DNA of 33,554 nucleotides from JASLPR01 sp964496475 (lineage in GTDB: Bacteria; Chloroflexota; UBA11872; VXNJ01), in NCBI GenBank assembly GCA_964496475.1, contig CAZBZS010000023.1:1-33554 (forward strand), given 5' to 3'. This document shows, piece after piece, positions 1-7,777 of the stretch. The notes under the pieces are model-generated. The model was not told the DNA's origin, searched no databases, and saw nothing but the letters and a program-made list of their open reading frames with translations. The first letter of the stretch is position 1; every line of letters starts with the position of its first letter. Both the position numbers and the translations under genes were made by a program.

Positions 1-222
1 GTCCACGCTCCGGTAGACGGTCGGAACGTCGAACTCGGCGGCGGCGGCCGCCGCCGCTTCCGGCGACTGGTCGTGGATGCCCACCACCCTGAAGCCCGCC
101 TTGCGGTAGGCCGGCAGGTGGGCGAACCGCACTATCGCGCCGGCGCCGATGATGCCAATTCCGTAGTCGTGTTTTGGCGGGATCGCCGGCGATCGATACA
201 GGTTCAGTTCATCCAGTGGCAC
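1..222 (-). CDS. Gfo/Idh/MocA family oxidoreductase, N-terminal part (cut by window edge)
   Basis: Only the first 74 codons are inside the window. They encode a classic Rossmann start: G-I-I-G-A-G-A-I-V after about 17 residues, then H-L-P-A-Y and a second strand ending V-G-I-H-D, then a run of alanines. This matches the NAD(P)-binding half of Gfo/Idh/MocA sugar and cyclitol dehydrogenases. The start is taken as the GTG at 222, because an AAGGAG lies 8 bases upstream and the overlapping ATG runs into a stop after six codons. It follows the glycoside-hydrolase-like gene on the same strand by about 75 bases, so the two probably form an operon. The substrate cannot be judged from this fragment. 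Confidence 0.8.
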   Translation of the reverse strand, partial: MPLDELNLYRSPAIPPKHDYGIGIIGAGAIVRFAHLPAYRKAGFRVVGIHDQSPEAAAAAAAEFDVPTVYRSVD

Positions 223-296
223 GGACCATCTCCTTGCGGACACCGGGGGCGGCCGCTCTGCAAGCATCCTTGACTCGGCCGCGGCGGCTTACTGCC

Positions 297-2333
297 TCAC
301 TCCAACACCACGGTCTGGTGCACGCCCAGCGGCGGCACGGTGACTTCGATGTGATCGCCGTTGCCGCGAATCTCCAGCGATTCACCATCCGGGGCGATGG
401 TCACACTGGTCGGCTTCAGGCCCAGCCGCGCTACGTTGAGGCCCAGGTTCAACGGCGCCGTCCAATCGGTCTCACCGCGGGAGTGGATAACTGAATAGCC
501 GGATCCGCCGACATCGCTGGCCTCCCAGGTCCGCAGGCTGGCGGCGGGACCGTAGGCGTGGTTCAGCAGATGGACGATCACGCGATCTCCCTGCCGGTTC
601 GCCACCAGTTCCACCAGAGGTCCGGCCTCGAGTTCGAGCGAGCGCTCACCCAGCATCATGTCCACCAGGTTCTGGGACAGCGTCGTCAGCCAGGGGCTGG
701 TGTCATCTTTCGGATCGCGGGACGATAGCTGGCAGACACTGAAGGCCACCTTCCCTCGACCGATCTGGTGGATGGTGATCGCCGGTTCGCCAGCCGGGTC
801 CTGCTCGGGCGCGTTGGCCTGGGTCCACACCATGTGGGCCAGGTCCATCGGAACGAACTGATGAACGAGATTCGCCACCTGCTCGGCGCCATTCAAGGTA
901 ACGAGATCGGCCGTGCTGGCCGCCATCAGCGGGTCGCGGGTCATCCCGTCCTTCCTCAGATCTTCGGCGGTGGGCTCAATGAAGTGCCACTCGGATTCGC
1001 TCCGCCCGCCGTACTCCACGCCGAGCAGATCTTCCAGCAGGTAGCGCCCATCGCCGCCATGCCGCGTGGTGGGCGACTCGACAATCAGGTTGCCGCCGCC
1101 TTCAACGTAACGCTGGAGACGGTCGGCGTCGTCGTCACCGATGTGCAGGCCGCCCGGGACGATGACCACCCGTTGCACGTCCAGGTTGTGGAAGCCCGGC
1201 AGCACGTTGAAAAGGAAATGGCCCTGCCGGACGAAATCGACCCATCGCCAGATTTGCGGCATCACGCGCCGCATTTCGCGGTTGTCCCACGATGAGACGA
1301 CGCCGACGTCATAGACCGGCTCTGTCCCCAGCAGGATGTCGCGATTGGCCTTCACCTTCCGGGTGATCGCGGCCAGGCGGTCGATGTTTCCCGGTGACAG
1401 CCAGCCCTCCGGCGTCTGGGTGATCCCCACCGTGTAGGTGCCGCCGTGGGCGGTTGCGGCGAAAGCCTCCAGTTCCACCAGAGTGTCCGGCTTCAGCACC
1501 GGATGCACCCAGGTTGTCTCGGAGCAGGAGAGCAGCTCGAACGGCTTGCCGGTGTTGCGATGCAGGCGGCCGATGGTGCCCAGCAAAATCGGATCGTGGC
1601 ACTCGCTGCTCTCAGAATCGGAGCCTTCGAACATCTGCGCATAGCGCTTGTTGTACGGGGCTCCGGCGCCGTTGAAGATCACGATCGGATCGCGGCCGTG
1701 CTTGACCAGGATCTCGCGGGTCTTGCTGACAAACTCGCTATGGACGTGGAGCTTGTATTCCCATATCTCCTCGGAGCTCTTCATGTTGTGCAGGTTGGCG
1801 GCGCCGGCCCACTCGGTGAATCCCCGCCGGCAGTTGTCGCAGAAGCAGTAATCCTCGTCCACCGGCAGCCCGCAGATATCCAGCCAAAGGCCGTTGATCT
1901 CGTACTTGCGGGCCAGCTCTTCCATCTGCCCGAGCGCAAAGTCGGCGTAGCCGGAGCTGAGGCACATCCAGGTCGGGCTGTTCCAACCGGACGTGTCGGG
2001 AAGCTCGCCGTTCTGGTCCCGCACCAGCCATTCCGGGTGTTTGCTCCCGGCCCAGTTGTCGTGGCCGACGGAGTAGTAGGCAAGCACTTTGATGCCCCGC
2101 TTCACGCACTCGGCGACCTGTTCGCCGAAATAGTCGATCTCCGGCTGGTCGTCCGGGCAGAATTCCGACGGCCACAGCATGAAGCCGTCGTGGTGCTTGG
2201 TCAGGAAGTGAACGACCTTGAACCCGATCTTTTCCCACGCCGCCACCGTCTCGACCGCATCAAAGTAGGGACGCTCCTTCACCCATGCCGGGGAGATGAA
2301 GTGCGGCATCCCGCGCACCAGGTCGTCCCGCAA
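297..2333 (-). CDS. GH29-like glycoside hydrolase with beta-galactosidase trimerisation (GATase-like) domain
   Basis: A 678-residue protein. Residues 10-330 look like a (beta/alpha)8 glycosidase: H-H-D-G-F at 47-51 is typical of alpha-L-fucosidase-like enzymes, and L-W-L-D-I at 149-153 puts an acidic residue (D152) where the nucleophile of GH29-type barrels sits. A C-x-C-x-x-C-R-R-x-F motif at about 163-172 occurs in related 'hypothetical glycosidase' families. Residues 385-450 resemble the class-I glutamine-amidotransferase-like trimerisation domain of GH42 beta-galactosidases (V-I-V-P-G-G at 388-393). The C-terminal 100 residues are beta-rich. No signal peptide is visible, so it is probably cytoplasmic and acts on imported oligosaccharides. 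The start is uncertain: TTG at 2333 has no strong ribosome site, and GTG at 2318 and ATG at 2309 are alternatives. Family fold is likely; true substrate unknown. Confidence 0.8.
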   Translation of the reverse strand: MRDDLVRGMPHFISPAWVKERPYFDAVETVAAWEKIGFKVVHFLTKHHDGFMLWPSEFCPDDQPEIDYFGEQVAECVKRGIKVLAYYSVGHDNWAGSKHPEWLVRDQNGELPDTSGWNSPTWMCLSSGYADFALGQMEELARKYEINGLWLDICGLPVDEDYCFCDNCRRGFTEWAGAANLHNMKSSEEIWEYKLHVHSEFVSKTREILVKHGRDPIVIFNGAGAPYNKRYAQMFEGSDSESSECHDPILLGTIGRLHRNTGKPFELLSCSETTWVHPVLKPDTLVELEAFAATAHGGTYTVGITQTPEGWLSPGNIDRLAAITRKVKANRDILLGTEPVYDVGVVSSWDNREMRRVMPQIWRWVDFVRQGHFLFNVLPGFHNLDVQRVVIVPGGLHIGDDDADRLQRYVEGGGNLIVESPTTRHGGDGRYLLEDLLGVEYGGRSESEWHFIEPTAEDLRKDGMTRDPLMAASTADLVTLNGAEQVANLVHQFVPMDLAHMVWTQANAPEQDPAGEPAITIHQIGRGKVAFSVCQLSSRDPKDDTSPWLTTLSQNLVDMMLGERSLELEAGPLVELVANRQGDRVIVHLLNHAYGPAASLRTWEASDVGGSGYSVIHSRGETDWTAPLNLGLNVARLGLKPTSVTIAPDGESLEIRGNGDHIEVTVPPLGVHQTVVLE

Positions 2334-2534
2334 CCAGGCCAGAGGCGATTCCTTACCCGTCTGCGGCCTCCTTCTGGCCAGGTCCGGTCACCCGGGCCGG
2401 CATCCTCTGTTGGCTGAGAGGTCAGTTGTATCACGGTGGCCATCCCACGGCAAACGTGGGGCCGGTTTGACGCTGGCCGGAGCTGACAGCCAGAATCTCC
2501 GTTACGACAGTTGGTTATGTGACATAGGAGGGCG
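2334..2534. promoter_or_regulatory. Divergent promoter region with a perfect inverted repeat
   Basis: This 200-base gap separates the minus-strand glycosidase operon from the plus-strand amidohydrolase, so both promoters must lie here. At 2444-2460 there is a perfect 6-bp dyad, CCCACG-GCAAA-CGTGGG. Its size and position suit a dimeric repressor such as a LacI- or GntR-type protein. No regulator gene is in the window and I found no second copy of the site, so the operator role is inference. Confidence 0.35.
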
Positions 2535-3386
2535 ATGATGGCCAGGCGCATAGACCCGCACGTACACTTTTGGGTTCCGGGGAAAAACGACCTCTCCTGG
2601 ATGACCGATAACGTCAAGCCGGCCCTTTATCACACGTTCCTACCGCCGGACGCCAAGAGACACATCGACCGCCACAACATCGAGGGCGTGGTGAAGGTGC
2701 AAGCGGGGCGAACTAATGCGGACAATGTCTGGTGGCTGGAGCTGGCAGACGAGTATCCGTACGTGCTCGGCGTTATCGGATGGGTCGATTTCACGAATCC
2801 ACGCCAGGCCGCGGACTGGTTGGACGAGTTTTCGGAGAACTCAAAGTTCCTGGGGGTGAGGCCCATGCTGGAGGAGGAACCCGACGTCGACTGGGTTCTA
2901 CAGGAGCCGGTACAGCAAACGATCGACATGCTCGCGCAGCGGGATCTGATTCTGGAACTGCTGGTCGGCCCTCGACATCTGAGGCATATCCCGGAAATAG
3001 CGAAGCGCCAACCGGAGATGCGAATCAATATCAACCACCTGGCAAAACCGGCGGTCCCGGATGGGTCGCTGGAAGACTGGAAACGGGGGATGGCGGCGAT
3101 CGCGCAGTGCCCAAATGTAACGTTCAAGGTCTCGGCCCTGATCGAAATGTGGGGAGCATTCCATGACGGATGGACCGCCGCCGATGCAGTGGCGCCGTTC
3201 GCGCAATTCGTCCTGGCCGAGGCAGGCATCGATCGCCTTATCTGGGCTAGTGACTGGCCGGTTGTTTTGATGGCTGGCGACTACAACGATGCGGTCAACT
3301 CGATTCTTGAGGGTATCGGTGAGCTTTCGGCCGCCGATGAGGAGAAGCTCTTTGGCGAAAACGCCGCGAAGTTCTATCGGCTCTAG
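2535..3386 (+). CDS. Amidohydrolase-2 family, L-fuconolactonase-like
   Basis: A 283-residue metal-dependent hydrolase of the COG3618/PF04909 type, whose members open sugar or aromatic lactones (L-fuconolactone, 2-pyrone-4,6-dicarboxylate). The expected landmarks are present: D-P-H-V-H-F at 7-12 (metal ligands H9 and H11), N-H-L-A-K-P at 167-172 (H168), F-K-V-S at 197-200, and W-A-S-D-W-P at 237-242 (catalytic D240). Length is normal for the family. An AGGAGGG at 2526-2532 serves either ATG 2535 or the next codon, ATG 2538; the second has better spacing. It is divergent from the glycosidase operon. Given the mutarotase and aldose dehydrogenases nearby, a sugar lactone is the likeliest substrate. 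Confidence 0.85.
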   Translation: MMARRIDPHVHFWVPGKNDLSWMTDNVKPALYHTFLPPDAKRHIDRHNIEGVVKVQAGRTNADNVWWLELADEYPYVLGVIGWVDFTNPRQAADWLDEFSENSKFLGVRPMLEEEPDVDWVLQEPVQQTIDMLAQRDLILELLVGPRHLRHIPEIAKRQPEMRININHLAKPAVPDGSLEDWKRGMAAIAQCPNVTFKVSALIEMWGAFHDGWTAADAVAPFAQFVLAEAGIDRLIWASDWPVVLMAGDYNDAVNSILEGIGELSAADEEKLFGENAAKFYRL

Positions 3387-3428
3387 CCGAGGGACGACTG
3401 CCCGGCTGGCGGGTTCGCCCGGCGGCGA

Positions 3429-4432
3429 TTATTTCGAGACCAGCCAGCCCAGATCCAGTTCGTGCAGCTTCGTCGCCGTCGCCCCCCCACACACACATCC
3501 CAGTCGACAATTTGGTAGTAGAGCCGACGGGCTTTCGCGAACTAGTCTCGATCGAGCGTGACGCCGTCGTGGGATTCCCCCGCGATCGGCTCGTCGAAGA
3601 AGCGATCGGGAAGGGTGTCGTGGGCGGAGGTCAGCCCGGCGCGCTGGTTGAATATCCGGAACATGTTGAGACGACACTCGCCGATCTGTATGAATTCCCA
3701 TAGGCTGAAATCCCAACCGGTCGCTGCCTGCACGGCGCGCGCCATCATCGCCAGCGGCATGTACCGCACCGGGGCCGTGGCGTACAGGCAGAAGAGCAGT
3801 GATTCCAGTCCCCCGGACCACCAGCGCTCCAGCAGCACAGTCAGGCGAACCTTGCGTGCGCTCAGCTCCATCTCCGGCAACCATTCCAGAAGACCGAATG
3901 GGCGACCCTAATCCAGCGCGTAGGGAACGCCGATTCCAGAGTCGAAATCCGGATCGTGTTCTACCCCGCAGAAGTCCGGCCCGATAGGGCCGACCGAGTA
4001 GATCAACGCCAGCCCCGGTTTGTTGCGGGGTTCGTGGGCCGGGATTTCCTTGGCCTTGACGCACATCACGAACTCGCAGGTTCCACGTCCGACCTGCGCT
4101 GCCGCGCGTTCTCTCCCTTCGGCCAGCACATCCCCGAAGCCCTCGCACCGCCCGATCTGATCCACCATGCGGACCATCGCCGCGGCGTTGCCGAACCGCA
4201 GCTCCACGCCGCCGGTCACCTCGTCATCGATCAGGCCGCGTTCATAGCATTCCATCGCCCAGGCGATCGTGTGCCCGCAGGATTCCGGGTCCATGTCTCG
4301 CAGCAGGAAGAATGCCCCCCAGGCTCCCCCACCACCGTAGCGTCGGTACCAAGCCGGGTCCGGCTCCTCGACCCAGGTGCGTTGCTCACTCAGATCAATG
4401 TGCAGAACGCGACCGTGATAGCCGTGAGTCAA
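3429..4432 (-). pseudogene. Aldehyde:ferredoxin oxidoreductase (AOR) remnant, internally deleted with stops and a frameshift
   Basis: Reading from ATG 4432, the first 50 residues match the N-terminus of tungsten AOR family enzymes (G-R-V-L-H-I-D-L, then Y-G-G-G-G and F-L-L-R). The frame then jumps straight into the family's second half (H-T-I-A-W-A-M-E-C-Y-E-R-G-L-I), so about 280 codons are missing near 4275-4285. The lost part normally carries the Cys-x-x-Cys-x-x-x-Cys cluster ligands. The same frame meets TAG at 3908-3910, continues with recognisable domain-3 sequence, and meets TAG again at 3542-3544. The last piece (L-H-E-L-D-L-G-W-L, ending at TAA 3429) is in another frame, shifted at a C7/(CA)n tract near 3482-3498. 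It cannot make a working enzyme. Confidence 0.82.
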
Positions 4433-4495
4433 AGTGCGTATCTCCGCAGTTACTCCAGAACGTCAGCCACTCGCTCTTGGAGCTAGACCATCCGG

Positions 4496-5077
4496 TTAAG
4501 GCAGCTTGACGTTCGTTATTTTCCAGGGTTCTTCGTCGCCGTAGATGGCAAGATTGCCCGCCTTGCATACATCCGACCCGCCCTGGTTTCGTGACCTGGC
4601 GATGCAGACGGTACGTTCGAGTTCCACGATCCGAAGCTCTTCGCGATCACCGAACGCCAGCGTGATTTGAGCCCTGGCCTGCTTCGTGAGGGGATCATCT
4701 TGGAGTATCTGAACAAGAAGAAGTCCGTCAGGGACGGTGTCGGCCTGAAGAAATTCAAGCAATCCGGCATGGAGAGAGGAATCTTCGCCGTCCCGCAAGC
4801 GGCTTTGAAGGCTCCGCGGAAGACGACTGAGGGCACTTTCGGCCGCCGGGCCCGCCCCATCCTCGTCCGGGGCGCTGGCGATCACATCGCCGACGAAGGT
4901 TGTAATTATCGCCACAAGACCAATCCCGCCTTGACCGGACGCCGCGGCCGTCGAGGCCGCGGCGTCCGAATTCGCCGATCCGCTCTGATCCTGACAGGCT
5001 ACGAGGAAGGCTTGTCCGGCGATAAGAACGGCCAGAAAGCATCCGGCGGGAATCAGGTTGAAAATATTGGTGGTCAT
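4496..5077 (-). CDS. Lipoprotein A, member of the local five-paralogue family
   Basis: About 193 residues from ATG 5077, with a hydrophobic signal segment and lipobox L-V-A-C (cysteine 28), so it is predicted to be exported and lipidated. A short Ala/Ser/Gly linker leads to a domain of about 130 residues. Its C-terminal module shows the family pattern: an amphipathic strand pair, V-E-L-E-R-T-V-C, a second cysteine about 17 residues later, then E-P-W-K-I-T-N-V-K-L-P at the end. The start is not secure. The signal has no Lys/Arg before the hydrophobic core if 5077 is used, and GTG at 5089 or 5155 would add an arginine-containing leader. None has a clear Shine-Dalgarno. No named family recognised; a small NTF2-like or DUF4878-like fold is possible. 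Confidence 0.75.
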   Translation of the reverse strand: MTTNIFNLIPAGCFLAVLIAGQAFLVACQDQSGSANSDAAASTAAASGQGGIGLVAIITTFVGDVIASAPDEDGAGPAAESALSRLPRSLQSRLRDGEDSSLHAGLLEFLQADTVPDGLLLVQILQDDPLTKQARAQITLAFGDREELRIVELERTVCIARSRNQGGSDVCKAGNLAIYGDEEPWKITNVKLP

Positions 5078-5389
5078 GACGTCTGGCACGCAGTTCCGAA
5101 GTCCCCATGATTCTATTACGTTGCGCCGGACGAGGTCACGATTGACCGGATCCACCTGTCAGCGCCTGAGAGCGGCTGTTCTGTAATCAGCGGTCAAAAC
5201 CTTGATAAGGCGTGTTCGCGCCACCATCGACAGTGGGTGTTTTGTGCTATTTTCGGCGTCGTGATCGTAGGATCCACGACGTCGGTGGATGAGTCTGAAT
5301 TCCGGGGGCGAGGAGGTGACCGCGTTCCCGCGTCTTCTCCGGCCCGGGTCTGGCTTTCGAGGGGTCGTTCATTAGCCAAAGTTGGGAGT

Positions 5390-5983
5390 ATGAAAGCTCG
5401 TATGCATCGAAGCAAGTTCTCGCGGGCACTCCTTCTAGTCGGCCTTGTTTTCGTGCTGTTCGCCTGCGGCGGCTACGATAATGATGCTGCGGAGTCGGAA
5501 ACGCCAGCCGGACCCGCGCAGGGTACGAGCGGCTCCTCACAGGCCGCCGGCCCAGGCGCGGATGCGCACGCGGGTGTGGAACACTTTCTTCAGAACTTCG
5601 TCGCGAGCGCGCCGCCCGCCGATCCAGATGGACCGGAGGCGCAGGCGGCGTGGGACCATTTACCCAAGAGCCGACAATCGAAGCTGGGTGATGATGCTAC
5701 GTCCCTGCACGCAGGAATCTCCCAATACCTGGATGTTGAGCTGCAGCCCGGCGAGACGCTTGCGGCCGAAGTCGAGCAATATGACGAACTGATTCGGGAA
5801 GCCGTCATTCGGATTCATGTGGTGGGTGCGGATCCGCCGGTGGAACGAGTGTTGACAGTCACGAAGACTGTCTGCGACCAGGGGTTCGCGACGGCCGGGT
5901 CAGTCAACAAGGAAACTCTGGGCAAATGCGAAGAAGCCAACGTGCAGCCCTGGAAGGTCACGCGCGTGGAGATGCCTGAGTAG
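5390..5983 (+). CDS. Lipoprotein B, member of the local five-paralogue family
   Basis: 197 residues from ATG 5390. The leader is textbook: basic n-region (K, R, H-R-S-K), hydrophobic core, lipobox L-F-A-C with cysteine 26. After a low-complexity linker the domain reads H-F-L-Q-N-F-V-A-S-A-P, then G-P-E-A-Q-A-A-W-D-H-L-P-K-S-R-Q, nearly the same as lipoprotein C at 15129-15746. The C-terminal module has T-V-C, a second cysteine in K-C-E-E-A-N-V, and Q-P-W-K-V-T-R-V-E-M-P. GGGAG at 5384-5388 is very close to ATG 5390; ATG 5402 in the same frame is an alternative. It is divergent from lipoprotein A across about 300 bases. Function unknown; the family resemblance is clear by eye. Confidence 0.8.
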   Translation: MKARMHRSKFSRALLLVGLVFVLFACGGYDNDAAESETPAGPAQGTSGSSQAAGPGADAHAGVEHFLQNFVASAPPADPDGPEAQAAWDHLPKSRQSKLGDDATSLHAGISQYLDVELQPGETLAAEVEQYDELIREAVIRIHVVGADPPVERVLTVTKTVCDQGFATAGSVNKETLGKCEEANVQPWKVTRVEMPE

Positions 5984-6262
5984 AGTTTCAGGCCGGAGCC
6001 GGCAGAGTGAGCGAGTCCCGGTCCGGGGCCGCGCGATATTATCGGTATGTGGGCGCTGAAGGGCGCCGTTTGGCCACCGGCTAGGTAACGGCCGGGGCCG
6101 TCACAACGCGGCTAGTTCTGCTTCCCAGCGAACCGACTCTGTGAGGGGATTCGGCAAATGGCACGTTCGGCCAGCCGGTAGAAAAGCCTTTATGCCGCAC
6201 CGAAAAGCCCCGGCAAGCTCTCCGGTTATTCCCAGGCTGATCAGCCGGCAGGAGATAAATAG

Positions 6263-7249
6263 ATGAAATTCACGAAGCTTGGTTTGTCCGGGGTCCGGGT
6301 GTCCCGGATCGCTCTTGGAATGGGATTTCGAGGCCAGCGAGAGGAAGCGGGAATTCTTAACGTGGTGGCGCGCGCGCTGGACGCCGGGGTGACCTTCTTC
6401 GATTGCGCCAACATTTACGGGCCAGGGGACGATCGAGCCCTGGCTGGCCGGTCGGAAATTCTTCTGGGGAAGGCGCTGGGTGGCATCCGTGATGAGTTGG
6501 TAATCACCAGCAAGTTTTCTGGTGCCGTTGGCACGGGCGTCAATGACCGGGGTGGGTCTCGATATCACATCGTTCGGGAGATTGAGCGCTCACTGAAGCG
6601 TCTCGGAACGGACAGAATCGACGTGTATCTGATGCACAGCCCGGACCCCGAAACACCTCTGGAGGAGACGGTCGCGACGCTTGATCTGCTGATAAGACAG
6701 GGGAAGATCCTCTACTGGGGATTGAGTAATTACACCGCGTGGGAAGCCTGCCAGGCGCTGTGGGTCGCCGATGCCGGCGGATGGCAAATGCCCACGGTCC
6801 TGCAAAATCCGTACAGCCTTCTGAATCGGAAGCTGGAAGACGACATATCGGCGTTCGCTCGCAGATTCGGTCTCGGGGTGATGGCATACAGCCCGCTGGC
6901 CATTGGCCTACTGGCCGGGACTTATTCTGAACAAAGAAGCGCGGAGACGAGCTCGTTGTGGAGGGATCGGCTGGGTGACGTATTGACGGAGGACGTTCGA
7001 CGGGTCAAGTCGGAAGTTGATCGAATAGCAGAGGAGCGGAACGTTTCGCCCGCTGAGGTCGCCATCGCCTGGGTGCTCAACAACGAGGTGGTCTCGGTCG
7101 CGATCGCCGGACCGGATAAGCCAGAGCACCTGAATGACTATGTGAACGCGGTTGAACTGAGCCTGGAGGAGAGCGAACTGAACGCCCTTGCCGACGTCTC
7201 GCAAGCCTCGGACTCGCTCATCGGAGAGTGGCAGCTTCCCCGGGTTTGA
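6263..7249 (+). CDS. Aldo/keto reductase
   Basis: A 328-residue NADP-dependent (beta/alpha)8 oxidoreductase of the Kv-beta/YghZ-like branch. The catalytic tetrad is complete: D47 and Y52 in F-F-D-C-A-N-I-Y, K84 in T-S-K-F, and H125 in L-M-H-S-P-D. Further family marks are W-G-L-S-N-Y near 155 and Q-N-P-Y-S-L-L-N-R near 182. Start ATG 6263 has GGAG 8 bases upstream. The rhamnose mutarotase begins about 100 bases downstream on the same strand, so the pair may oxidise or reduce a 6-deoxy sugar, but the substrate cannot be read from the sequence. Confidence 0.9.
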   Translation: MKFTKLGLSGVRVSRIALGMGFRGQREEAGILNVVARALDAGVTFFDCANIYGPGDDRALAGRSEILLGKALGGIRDELVITSKFSGAVGTGVNDRGGSRYHIVREIERSLKRLGTDRIDVYLMHSPDPETPLEETVATLDLLIRQGKILYWGLSNYTAWEACQALWVADAGGWQMPTVLQNPYSLLNRKLEDDISAFARRFGLGVMAYSPLAIGLLAGTYSEQRSAETSSLWRDRLGDVLTEDVRRVKSEVDRIAEERNVSPAEVAIAWVLNNEVVSVAIAGPDKPEHLNDYVNAVELSLEESELNALADVSQASDSLIGEWQLPRV

Positions 7250-7352
7250 CGGGGCCACATAGATGAGCGCTCGGCTGCGACGGCGTCCGTTTGGATTACC
7301 ATTCCCCTTCAGGGAATCGGACCCCGGAACTGATCGTGAATCGGAGGAGATC

Positions 7353-7658
7353 GTGCAAAGAGTCGCGTTCGCGCTGCGCCTGTACCCAGACAAGATCGAG
7401 GCTTATCGGGAGACCCATCGTGCTGTCTGGCCGGAGATGATCGATGCCAACCGGTCGGCGGGGATACGCAATCACACGTGCTTCCTTCATGAGAACCTGG
7501 TTATCTGCTACTTAGAATGCGACGACCTGGAGCGGACTAAGGCTGCGCTGGCCGAATCGGACGTGGTTCGGCGGTGGGGCGAGCTGCACGCCGAAATTAT
7601 CGACTCAAGCGATGGTGAGGGACGGGTTTACCTGGAGAACGTATTCCACCAGGGATGA
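7353..7658 (+). CDS. rhaM: L-rhamnose mutarotase (PF05336)
   Basis: A 101-residue protein, the usual size for RhaM, which interconverts alpha and beta anomers of L-rhamnose in the cytoplasm. Y18 and H22 in Y-R-E-T-H-R-A-V-W-P-E-M sit at the same positions as the active-site Tyr18/His22 of the E. coli enzyme, and G-I-R-N-H and the C-terminal L-E-N-V-F are also family features. The GTG start at 7353 is chosen because GGAGG lies at 7343-7347; a longer open frame from 7263 has no family match in its first 30 codons. The PF05336 family also has members of unknown sugar specificity. Confidence 0.85.
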   Translation: MQRVAFALRLYPDKIEAYRETHRAVWPEMIDANRSAGIRNHTCFLHENLVICYLECDDLERTKAALAESDVVRRWGELHAEIIDSSDGEGRVYLENVFHQG

Positions 7659-7777
7659 CGGCAAGCGGGCGCGGGTGAAATGGAGCCGTTTACGTCAATT
7701 CTGGGACCGGCTGCACAGGGGCTGGCGGGTCATGGACCGGCCGGCGGATTCGGAATTGTTTGCAACGTATCGCCCAG

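Noticed and set aside
1446..2417. 323-codon open frame on the plus strand
   Set aside because: It runs antisense to the clearly coding glycosidase gene, has no domain and no ribosome site; long antisense frames are common in high-GC coding DNA.
3542..3910. In-frame TAGs in the AOR relic as possible recoded stops
   Set aside because: A large internal deletion and a frameshift in the same gene make loss of function the simpler reading, and TAG also ends intact genes here.
7263..7352. Upstream extension of the rhamnose mutarotase frame
   Set aside because: These 30 codons do not match the family, and a strong GGAGG points to GTG 7353.
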